From Branchiostoma lanceolatum (taxonomy: Eukaryota; Chordata; Leptocardii; Amphioxiformes; Branchiostomatidae): a stretch of DNA of 64,000 nucleotides. A program made the translations under genes and the position numbers. The notes under the pieces were generated by a model. The model ran no database searches. It saw only the letters and a list, made by a program, of their open reading frames with translations, and had not been told where the DNA came from. How positions within the stretch are numbered: the first letter of the stretch is position 1; every line of letters starts with the position of its first letter. The stretch is from the NCBI RefSeq assembly GCF_035083965.1, contig NC_089739.1, positions 3,974,198-4,038,197 of the forward strand, given 5' to 3'. Shown piece after piece: positions 31,518-43,200 of the stretch.

Positions 31518-33747
31518 TCACTTGGCTTCGCCCTTGTCCTCTGCTGGCATGCTGCGAATGATGTCACTGTCACCTGCACAGAACAGAGATTTTAACATGA
31601 TCAATTAAAAAAATTCTCTTTTTCAGCTACTTTGCTCATTACATTTACAAAAGAATAGGCACATACATGTACATTATGTCGGTACAGATTGTGATCTGGA
31701 AGTGTAAGAATCACCGATTTTTCCAATGAATAGAGATCCCAACCTGAGCGAATTCTAAGATGGATGTCTTGTTGGATGTTTAACGGATGGACTTGAAACT
31801 ATATTTATAACTAGATATTAGATTTATAACTAGGAGATCATCCTAACACCAATTAGGATTTCCACCAGCAGGATCGGCGATTGCAATGTGATGACTTTGT
31901 TGTTGTTTGCGTTCAGAAATGAAAAATGAACATAAATATTATATAATCTACAGCAGGGCTGTCTCCAGCTTTCAATTTTCATTTTGTCCCACTCATTCTT
32001 TTAAGCCCATGTTAAATTTTGTTGTTAAATCAGTCATTTCAGTTTACAAAAATACATTTTCATCAATGTCATGAAGTTCAGATTTTTTGGGACAGATGGG
32101 GTGAATTTTTTGTCTGTTCCAACAAACAAATTTCTGTCCTGAGATGGAGGGACAGGTCCTGATTTCCAATTATGTTTTTCTATTTATTTGTTTGGCTGTA
32201 TACATGGTACAACAACCAAGGTTGCCCGACTAGCAGTAGCTATTGTAAGGGGCTTGCTTGCAGCACAAATATATACATAATAGGATAAAATTGTCACATT
32301 AATTAACAAGATAAGCATCATACGAGCATTAAACTCTCACAAGTAATATACATTCTTTAAATAACACACTATTAAATCTAGAAAGGGAGTAAATTCACTG
32401 TCTACCAACTGGTGGTGCAGTTCTAGTTTTGAGTTGTAAAATGAGTGTACACTGGAACATAGTAGTTCTAATATGTAAAGTTTTGTCCTTACCTGGATCT
32501 GTGATGGCCAGTGTGCAGACTCTGAAGTATTTACCACAGGCTGTCCCCAGCTCGATGTTGTTACCAGAGTAATGATGGACACCTGTCTTAGCCAACATGG
32601 CGTAGTACTCGATCTCACTCTTCCTGTAGGGCGGAAAGTCAGAACTTGTAAGATTGGCAGAAATCTTATTACATACTGTTACATGTATCACAGATGCCCC
32701 CTGTAGCTCAATGCAATTGATAGCAGCCTCACAGCTGAGCTCCTGGTTCAGATTTATGTGGTTGGTAACTGGGAGACCCCGGTTCAAATCTGGGGAAGGG
32801 CATCATGAGGCATCATCATGGGGGTGTTGTTAGCGATGATGATGAGTTTAGCCTTGCCCTGCCTCAGCACCATAAACTCTTTTCATATCTCCCCCTACAA
32901 GCTAAATAGTGGATCCCGCCTCACACCTTATTACATGAGACTGCCAATTGTACCAACCTGAGTGCGGGGGTGTTGTTAGCGATGATGATGAGTTTGGCCT
33001 TGCCCTGCCTCAGCACCTTGAGCGTCTCCTTCAGGCCCAAGACGTACTTCCCAGACTTCATCACCAGCTGCAGCCGGGAGTTGATGCTCTCCATCGTCTT
33101 TCTCTGTAACAAGATTTTAAAAGATCTTTTAGACTCTACATGATAACGGAACAATAATACAGTATATACAAACAGTAGCATCCGTAATACGGCCCATGCT
33201 CGAAGTTACAATACATGGCAGTTATTTTTGGTTGATAAATACAAATGCAAGATTTTTAACTAACCCTGGATTCATTGCTTTGATATGTAGGTAAAACTGG
33301 GCAACTCTTTGTAAGTTTTTAACAAAACTGGAACAAGTGACATCCTCTTCTTTGCAGGGCCTAGTCCAGAGAAGCTTTTCCAAATACAGTATTCAGGTAT
33401 AAGATCCAATATGTCTGTCTGATTTCGTTAATTACACAAACGTGTGTTAAGAAATTAATGGGAAGGGGGATTTGGGACCATGCCTAGAGTACTGAAGTAC
33501 CATGCATGTGGGGGGGAGGGGGCACTTTTTCTTTTACCAAGGGCCCTTGTCCAAACTAAAGAATCGATCAATAGATTTGCACACACAACAGCATATTGGC
33601 GTTCAAAATATGTCATAACTTTGTGTGATGATTATGACACTCCGATCAAATCTGTATTTGCAAAGAAGAGTTGCACTCATGCCACGAAAATTGGTGACAG
33701 AAACTCATCATGTGTACACTTGAAAATTCACCCACCTTTTGCTTCAT
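31518..33747 (-). CDS. RPL30: Ribosomal protein L30 (eL30), four exons, 114 aa
   Basis: Minus-strand exons: 33747-33736, 33103-32958, 32623-32493, 31573-31518; total 345 bp with phases 0, 2, 1. The protein begins [16 protein letters not shown] and contains '[20 protein letters not shown]', '[20 protein letters not shown]' and '[11 protein letters not shown]', which are diagnostic of eukaryotic L30e, a large-subunit rRNA-binding protein. Human RPL30 is 115 aa. The N-terminus lacks the usual 'MVAAKKTKK', so it is slightly shortened or uses a four-codon first exon. The first exon sits ~540 bp from the divergent WDR35 start. The introns carry a SINE and a partial exon duplicate. Confidence 0.97.
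32180..32270. repeat. Dispersed repeat fragment in RPL30 intron 3
   Basis: 'GGTACAACAACCAAGGTTGC' and 'CCCGACTAGCAGTAGC' match 27985-28050. The rest of this 0.9-kb intron shows nothing else I recognise. Confidence 0.65.
32695..32810 (+). mobile_element. tRNA-derived SINE
   Basis: An RNA polymerase III B-box GGTTCAAATC at 32781-32790 follows 'ACTGGGAGACCCC', with an A-box-like 'TAGCAGCCTCA' upstream. A related copy with 'AGCCTCACATTTGAGCTCCTG' and 'ACTGGGAGACCCC' lies at 56125-56310. It is too degenerate to fold as a tRNA. Confidence 0.65.
32820..32871 (-). repeat. Partial duplicate of RPL30 exon 2 in intron 2
   Basis: The 52 bp match 32966-33017 (coding for the '[10 protein letters not shown]' region) with one visible difference. 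It lies ~100 bp downstream of the real exon in transcript order. Confidence 0.9.
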
Positions 33748-34288
33748 TTTGGCTGATTTTCCGAGCTCCTACTACCACTGAAACGGTAAAACAAGACCTT
33801 AGTTATCAAATAAATCTAACCATCGGTAGATAAATCAAGGAAATTGTGAAATAATAGCAAATTTTGACGAAATTCTTGCAGATTTTACCGGAAAACGTGC
33901 AGAGAGTATGGCTGCTCGGGGGAAAAGAAAGATGGCGGTCACAAGTTCCCGGATGTGGACCACTTCTCGCGAGAGTTGAAAAAAAAATCCTAAATCTCCA
34001 CAAAAATAATCAAAATTCAAATTTCTTGATGAAAGTTTCACAATAAAACTATGAAAGTTTGGTTTACAGAAAAATGAAGCAAATAAACGTCACAGAAAGG
34101 CTTAAAAATATCTTGTAACCGGGGATACCTATCCAAACGAGATTATGCAAATTAGATAGGAATTCCTGGTAAAGAAATATGGCGGACCAAGTTTGAATTT
34201 TCACTAGTCTGGCTGGAAAATATCGCTAATTTTGGCGGAAACAGAACGTTTTGGGTGATCAGCGGCTGCCGTATAAAAGATAACAAAA
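33748..34288. promoter_or_regulatory. Divergent promoter region between RPL30 and WDR35
   Basis: Start codons of RPL30 (minus) and WDR35 (plus) are 541 bp apart. Within lie two YY1-like AAGATGGCGG/ATATGGCGG sites (33929-33938, 34179-34185), an octamer ATGCAAAT (34145-34152), and an X-box-like GTAACCGGGGATAC (34115-34128). YY1-type sites are common in ribosomal-protein promoters, while X-boxes bound by RFX factors mark ciliary genes such as IFT components; these roles are inferred. Confidence 0.5.
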
Positions 34289-37200
34289 ATGTTCATCTAT
34301 CTGAGCAAGAAGGTGAGTTGTATTTCTTAAGGTGTTGAATTATAACACATTTTTTCGTTCATAGTGCAAGCTGTACTGTACTGACTTGCATGTTAAAGTT
34401 ATATGTACATTTTGGAACTACATTTGTAGGTAATATCCTTGTTAGATAGACTTGTAGGCAAAGTTCTAAGTCACTTTTCAACTTCTACAGAAATCGTACT
34501 TGGATTTCTGATAATTCACCCATTCTGACTTTATTACACTTTGATGAATGATGAGTTTGAAGTAAATTATACATTTATACCTGAGATTCAAAACACATAA
34601 TTCATCATTTTAAAATTTTGTATAATGCCGTCAAGACCTATGATTGATATAGAATAAGATTGATGTTATTCATTACAATGACAACTTTGCACGTTGTTGA
34701 AGTCTAAACTTATAATAAATAACACCACTGACACTTTCATTGTAATTTTCTTGCCCAACTCAACAGATCTCTAAGTTACAGGCTTAGAGATATGTTCAGA
34801 TAATGTCATTTTGTATAATCATAAATACATATTAAACAGTTACATGTTCTTTTCCAACCAATGTCCCTCCTCCGTCCACAGATTGCGATCCCCAACAACA
34901 CCAAGCTGCGAGCGCTAGCCTGGAACCGTGAGCAGGGCTACATCGCCTGTGGAGGGGAGGATGGGCTTCTCAAGGTCCTCAAACTGGAGTCACAGTCTAG
35001 TAAGTCACAATGTTGTTAAGATATTGTAGTTTAGTACATAATGTATGCACAAGTTCAGCTTTTTACTAGTAGTTGTTGCTGAGTGTATATACAAAGTTAA
35101 GGTATTAGACTAGTGTTGACATATGCTTGCTTCAACTCTTTTTCTGCACTCCCAGTTTTAAATGTTGGTTTATTACTTCTCCAGAAGAGTGAGATATTGA
35201 TATGGCTTGTCAGTGTGTGTGTATGTGTGGGCGTGCTCGTGTGCATGCATGTATGTTCATGCGTGCGCCCATGTGTGTGCATATGTTTTTCTGCACTGCA
35301 ATTGTTGTATGTTTTGCCAGAGAGTGCTTACTAGTACTAGTACTTCAAGGGATGAAGTGACTGAGGTCCGCTATCTCGGATTGCATGTCATGTGCCCAAA
35401 ACCTTCTTCCTGCAGTTACCGCTAAATGTAAGTTTTGTGCATTGATGAGTACAAAGCAGAGAGATGGCTAACATGACACAGCTTTTTTTATGTGTACAAA
35501 TGACATGCTGACACTATGTGTATATGTCACAGTAGAGATTGAAATCCAGTAGAGTCCGGAACTCTACTAGTAGAGATTGGAATTCCACTCTCTACTAGTA
35601 AAATCTGGAATTCTCCTAGTGGAGATTGGAATCCCAATATTCAGATCCCAATTCCAATCTCTACTAGTACAGTAGTAGAGATTGGAATTCCAATCTCAAC
35701 TAGTAGAATCCAGAACTCTACTAGTAGAGATTGGAATTCCAGTCTCTACTAGTAGAGATTGAAATTCTAATCTCTACTAGTAGAGTTCCGGACTCTAATG
35801 GATTCCAATCTCTACTGTGACATAAACATGTAGTAACAGAATCATAATATGTGGCATTGTTTTCCCCAGGTAAGGATGTAAAGATGAAGGGTCTGGCTGC
35901 CCCCAGTAACCTGTCCATGAACCAGACTCTGGAGGGACACAGTGGTGAGAGCACTTTTCTTAACCAAATTGAATCCTGGCTTTAGATGTTCAGCAAATAA
36001 AGAAATGTCAAAATCAACAAAGACTTCAATGACAGATGTCTAGAATACTGTAAATGCATTTAAGTTTGCATGGTTTTTCATTTCGCGGTAGGGAGAAAAT
36101 TGAGTGTTCACGGTTGTTTTAAGTTTGTGTTTGAAACGTAGTAGCTCTACATTGTGTGTGTGTACAGTCAAAGGTGGGGAAAAAGTTTTGCAGTGGTTTT
36201 AAGTTTGCACTGAAGAGTTCACCGCAAAAACCGCAAACATGAAACCACCACAAACATTTTGCATTTACAGTAATCTGAACTGTTAAGATACTCATCCTAC
36301 TCATTATACTCATAGTCTGTCATTTTGTTTTGATCCACTTTTGATCCTTTTCATTTACTAGTAGCTACAAATGAGTATTTTCTGTAAAATGCGTGTTTGT
36401 CTCCAATCTTCTTGCTTTTACCTTGTTTGGCCACTCCTATAATGCTTGTGAATATATGATAAGTTTCAGGATGACTTACAGTGCACATCATGTATTGTCC
36501 AATGTTCTCCCTACCAGGTGCCGTGCAGGTGTGCACGTGGAACGAACACTTCCAGAAGTTGACCACCAGTGACCAATACGGCCTCATCATCGTCTGGATG
36601 CTGTACAAAGGTCTCACATCACACAGTTTTGATATATGACAGAATTCAATCTTTATTTAGATATGATTTATTGGTAGCTACATGTTTACCACAACAGATA
36701 GATCATAGAATATTGGAGTAAAATTGTAGCCTGGAGTCCAGCCTTGTTAGCTTTGGCCTTCTCCCCAAGATCCGCTAGCCGTGGACTAGGACTCCAGGCT
36801 AGTAAAATTGCTATTAGGGTTCTTTTCAGTCCCTAGATGAATTTTGCTGCTTGGGACGGACAAAAAAAGCGCTTTCGCACATATCGGTTATGCATGTGCA
36901 GTGTCAAAGGTGAAGGCCCCTGAGACGTAAAAACCCGTCTGGGCATTGTTATGCCAATTGCGACAATGGTCAAGATAAGAGCTGTTTACAAGCCAGGGGC
37001 CTTCACCTTTGACACCGCACATGCATACATGTGCAAAAGCGCTTATTCTGTCCTCCTTGATTGACAAAAAGTGCTGCAAGAATTAGTGTTGTTGGCTAAA
37101 GAAGTTCAAAATATGCTGGGGGAGCATGCCTACTCCTAGAGCTGGAGAGAGGCCTAAATGCCATGGTTATGTAACAGTGGGGATCAACCTCCACTAACTG

Positions 37201-40200
37201 ACCAGTCTAACTGGTCCGGACCTTTTAGCCTAGTGGTTATCGCGTTGATTTCCCAAGCCGTGCGGATCAGGATTGGCGCGGGTTCTAATCCCGGGAGCGG
37301 CAGTTAGTTGTGTTTGCTAAAGACAGGAATGACTGATTTCTATTGTACATTTCCCTCAGGCCTGTGGTATGAGGAGATGATCAACAACAGGAACAAGTCG
37401 GTGGTACGCAGCATGCAGTGGAACGCTGACGGACAGAAGATCTGTATCGTGTACGAGGACGGTAAGCTTGTGTAGGCTTTTGATAGTGTATGATGCATTA
37501 TACATTGCTGATATCTTGTTTAAGTATACATCAAATGTAAGACATCATTGCAAACATAAGTATGGGTTTGTTAATTTGTCTTCAAACTCAGGGCTTTTTC
37601 TAAAGACGGTTACAGGGGCGCTGCACCCCCATGCCCTGACCATGCTTACCCTTACCCTGGGGAGCAGAATCCTATCTGACAAGCATGAATTCTGATAAAC
37701 CAGAGATGCTAATAGGTCACATGTGGCCGCTGTCTAACAGTAGTCCCCCCCTCAGGAAGCCTTAGAATGCCCCATTTGAACTTGAAATTCTCTAAAAGTT
37801 CACATCACTTCCATATCTGCTCCGATCCCTGACAATGCTCCTCCTTGCAATTTTTATCCCCTGAAAAAACCCTGAAAGTAATGTCTCTATAGAAATTTAA
37901 GGTAGACATTCTAGACAAGGGACTGCTCTTATTCATATTCTCTGAATGATTAAAGTGTAGGCTGTAGGAGTTCTGCATGATTTTGAGCTTAACATATTGC
38001 AGAGTACTAGAAATGTTGACATTGATGTTGTTGTTGTGCCCCCCTCCCCCCTCCAGGTGCAGTGATTGTAGGATCGGTGGATGGAAACAGAATCTGGGGG
38101 AAGGAACTGAAAGGCATGCAGCTGTCCAACGTGGCTGTAAGTCGGGACAGCATTATTTGAATTCATAAAATCTACTTTTTCAGCAAAGTAGTACAGGTAT
38201 GATTTGTTTGCATGCTAAATGTACCTGCACCATTGCATATAAGCCAAAACAACTATTTCAAGAACTGGACTGTCTTTGGAAACTTGACTGTTTAGTAGTA
38301 CAATTGTAGACTGTTGTAACATTAAATATTTACATCTCCCCTACCCCCACCCACCCCCCCCCCCCCCCCTCCAGTGGTCTCCAGATGGTAAGTCCCTGAT
38401 ATTTGGGATGACCAATGGGGAGATCCAGATCTTCGACAACCAGGGAAACTTCTGCGTAAGTCTTTATTTTTCCTGTTTTATTTATTTTAATCCGAACTTT
38501 TTTTATCTTAGCATCAATGCTGAAGTTGCTGCTTCCATAAAAATGTAGGTATTGTTTTGGGCGTGTCTTGTGTGTGTCCGTCTGTCAGTGTTTCCAGATA
38601 CTTCAGCATAACTTGAGAACCTCCGGATGGATTGTTATGATATTTGGTATGTGGGTAGCTGTTGGGAAGACAAAGTTCAAGGTTGATTTGGTCCACCTAG
38701 TGTATGACCTTCTTACTGCAGAAGAACAAGTAAAATCAAGTAGACTACTGTTCGCATCTATTGCTCCCTTGCCCTCCCTTCCCTTGGCAAAATTATCCAA
38801 TCACAGAACAGCTTCTATGTATGAAAAATGTCTCAAAATTGTCACCTTGCAACTTGTTATGAAAGTGCAAATCTGATTGGTCCTGACAATTGAGTGACAG
38901 GCTATACTTCTGATTGGCCAGTGATGTTAAGAAGGTTAAAGATATAAATTTGATCGTTTCCTACAGAACAAGATGGTCCTGTACTGTCTGACTAACGTGA
39001 CTGGCGCCGTGCGTATAGCTGGGATGGAGTGGTACAATGGGACAGATGGTTTCGTGGAGCCCAACTGCCCGTGTCTGGGGATCTGCTTCGACAACGGCAG
39101 ATGTCAGATCATGAGGCACGAGTACGATGAAGGTGAGGGCAGTTTTGTGCTTTTAAAAAAAACTGAATTTGTTTCTGCCACTTAGCAAGGTCTAGACTTG
39201 GACCAAACCTTGACCACGTTTTGTGCTTACCTTGTTTTGGAACTGGACTTTGTGTCTAACCCTCAGCATATGATGTACCACTAAACCACAGACCTGGACC
39301 TGATCCTCTGAACTTGAACTGGACATGGACCTAAATGTATTGGACCAATACCCTAGCCTGGTATCCATCCTATTCTAACTCCGTCCTATTCTAGTCCCAG
39401 TTAACTCCAACAATTGCTTCCACATACATGTAGATCTGCCTTGCCCCGTCCCCACGTAGATGTGTGGTCCTAACATCCAACATTATTCTTATTTCTCAGA
39501 AGCAGTATAACGGATCAAACTTCCAAATTCCTCTACAAACTATGCTGTTCAAGGACTGTGTGACATTTTAGGCATTCTGAACCCTCGCCTATATTTCAGC
39601 AAATATTCAAATGCCGATCATTTCTCTGGTGCCAGATTATTCTGCATGGCAGGGAATGGGCCTATATAGAATAGGATAGATACCAGGCTACCAATACCCT
39701 TTCCTATCCAACACATTTGTACAGCCAGAGTGGATACCTGGCTACCAGTACCCTTCCCTATCTAACACATCTGTTATGAATTAAGGATAAATCATTTAAG
39801 TTCATCTGTGTAGGCAAGGCAAGGTGTTGGTAAATGTCATTATGAATTAAGGACTTAACTTTACAGCCAAGACTAGTCTAAGAATGAATTGGGACCCAAA
39901 TTTTCGTCCATTCTGTGAACAAGGTTGACAGAGTCAGCCGAAAATTTGGGTCCCAATTCATTCTAGTCTTGGCTGTAAAGTTTAGTCCATAATTCATAAT
40001 GACATTTACCAACACATATACGGATGAACTAGAATGATAACCCATTTGTGTTGTACCCCCTCTACAGCCCCAGTGCTGATTGACACGGGCATGCAGGTGA
40101 TAGGCATCGCGTGGAACCACTGCGGCGCCGTGCTCGCTGTCGGCGGGTCACAGAAGTCGCAGCAACAGGACAGGGACATCAACGTGGTGCAGTTCTACAC

Positions 40201-43200
40201 TCCGTTTGGGGAGGTCAGAATCTCAGCCATTCAGTAACATCTACTAAGTTAAACATGATTTCACCAGGGCACATAATTCCGCCACCCTGAAAAGATCCGT
40301 CCAAACAGATCTCCATTCCCAACTTCCCCCAATATAATGCACTCCAGGAATGTGTATCTAAACTGTGCATACCTGGTGGGTGCTGCACTAGAGATCTCCC
40401 AAACCCACTGTTTTTCAGTGGTGGATTTATGTAATCCAGCGGATTAATGTTAATGGAGGCTATATTCATTTTCCACTAAGCAGCAAACAGTATGATTGAG
40501 AAAAAAACAGACAGGCTTTTTTCGGTCAGGACACCATACTTACACAGGGCTCGAAATAGTGGGTGCATGTGCACCTTTGTGCACCCAAAATTGGATCTGT
40601 GCACCTAATTTTTGACAGTGGGTGCACCAGTGTAATGCGAAGGTTTCTTGTTGTTTTCTCAGCATCTGCGTACACTGAAGGTCCCGGGTAAGTCCATGCA
40701 GTCGGTGTCGTGGGAGGGGGGCAGTCTGCGCATCGCCCTAGCCGTGGACTCCTTCATCTACTTTGCAAACATCAGACCTGACTACAAGGTAAGTGTCAAA
40801 ACTGTTACTGTAACTTGGTTTGTTTGTATCTTAACATATATTTGTAAGGAACTCAAATTGGCATGAAGCTAAGGGTGCTTTTCATTGAGGTTACTAGGGA
40901 GGTAAAGGTAAAAGTAGTCCCATAGCCTTTGAGGCCATAGGGGCAGTGGGTTGTTATCCACTGTGTCTAGGACACGGTATTAGAAGGCAGAGCCCAACCC
41001 TTTCCTTCCACCTGATTTCACCTCCCCGACTAAAGTCAGGTACCCATTTTTACACCTGAGTAAAGTGCCTTTCCCAAGAACCCAACGTCCAGCCACAAAT
41101 ACCAGGAATCGAACACATGACCTCTCAATCTTGTGTCCGCTAGCTAATATATAAATCACTATAACTGTTAGTCACTCAGAGGATTTATCTTAACATTCTA
41201 AAAATGTTGCCTTTTGTATCGTTTTACTTCACAAGGAAGCAAAGTTTAATAATGAATGATCCATACAAATTACAATACTGCAAGATTTTGATTTTCAAGA
41301 TTTTCAATCTCATTGCTAATAATTTCAGATGATTTTTGTTCAGCACAATATTGCTAATGTAATATAATGCAGGTTTTGTGTATGTTTATTTATGTATTTA
41401 TTTATTCAGATTTACCACATTTGTGGAAGGATTGACATAACAGGTGAACTATCACCTTTTCAAGATGTCAACCCAGACTGTAAGGTTTGGACCATCACAC
41501 ATCGGTTGTTAGACTTATGTTGTTAGTCTAAGAGTGTTAAGCAATGCCGTTCTTCCTGCCCCCCTCCCCTCCAGTGGGGTTACTGCTCCAACACTGTGGT
41601 GTACTCCTTCACCAAGCCGGACAGGATGGAACACTGCGTGGTCTTCTGGGACACCAAAAACAACGAGGTATTGTTTGTTGCTTATTGTTTATTCAGCACA
41701 TAACAAAGACACAATAAGCAAAAACAATGATAGAAATAATTGTAATATAAATGTGCAGGGGTGGCCAAAAGCTTGCAAGCTTATATGTTGGCCACCTAAC
41801 TATAAGTAACTAAAATTACAGCGTAGATGAAATACATGTAAATCAAATTATGTTTTGAGTGAAAATAAATATCAAAATGATAATGAAAATATCTATAATA
41901 GACAAGTGAAACTAGAGATCTACATAATCATTGATACAAGACTAGTTACTCTTCGAAACGTACAACTTCACAAGAACCTATTCATCCTTCAAACACAAAC
42001 AACCAGTCACAGCATTTTGAACATCTTTGTATGTTTGTTTCACATAACAGGTAAACCTCCTAAAGCTTTAGATGTAACCCACTAGTTTTGCGCTGTAAAG
42101 CCCCCCTCTCACTGGACCCACGACATGTTGGTGACCTCGCTGTGTCCTAAATTGAATTTGTGTTTCCCTTGACTTTATAATCGGAATATCATGCAGCAAG
42201 GTAGCCAACGTGTCGCGGGACCATCACAGTGGCTTAAGTACTAGCTGTGTACGACCAGACTGTAAGGTTTGATCAGCTCACTTCAGGAAGGACCGTGGTC
42301 TGCTTGCTCAAAAACGAGAGCGGTAGCAAAGCCACATTGCACTTGCTCACCCACTCACTCACTCACTCACTCACTCACTCACTCACTCGCCGTCACTCAC
42401 ACACTCACTCGCCGTCACTCACACACTCGCCGTCACTCACTCACTCACTCACTCACTCACACACTCGCCGTCACTCACTCACTCACTCACTCACTCACTC
42501 ACTCGCCGTCACTCACTCACACGCACTCACTCTCTCACTCACTCACTCACTCACTCACTCACTCACTCACACACTCGCCGTCACTCACTCACACGCACTC
42601 ACTCTCTCTCTCACTCACTCACTCACTCACTCACTCACTCACTCACTCACTCACTCACTCACTCACACTAGCTACTTGAAAAAGCCTCATGCTACACCTT
42701 GAATTGGCTTAATTGAGGATGACTGCTTTACTTTACTTTATTACTTTATTTCCTCCAGCGTTTTGTGAAGTATGTGAAGAACCTGATGTCCATCACGGCG
42801 TGCGGTGACTTCTGCTGCCTGTCCACGCGGGCGGACGATCAGAGCGGCCAGTACGTGCTGGTCCTGTGTAACTCCATCGGCACTCCGCTAGACTCCAAGT
42901 ACATCGACATAGGTGTGTCTCATTTAGTCAGTTTAAAAGAAGTTTAAGTATCAGTATTACCATACAACCCTTTCGTAACTCTGTCTTTTATAATCATTGA
43001 ACCATCTTAAAATTGTCTTGGCCTCATTAGCATATCCATTCAGAGATATGGTTGAATAAAACCTCAGATAACTCCAGTTCCTTGTTTAGTCAATGACGTG
43101 AAACATTTGACCTTTTCCTAATGTTTTCTACGTGTAGTTGCTAAGTCGTCATTGGCTCAGAACCAAGTGGTCCTGGTTCAATCTTGTCATGTCACCAATC

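Noticed and set aside
37170..37320. tRNA gene with A and B boxes
   Set aside because: The spacing is too long and the acceptor stem is absent; a related copy at 53612-53740 shows it is a SINE family.
42247..42702. Long ORFs of 136-151 codons
   Set aside because: They are translations of the CACT tetranucleotide repeat, with no splice or start context.
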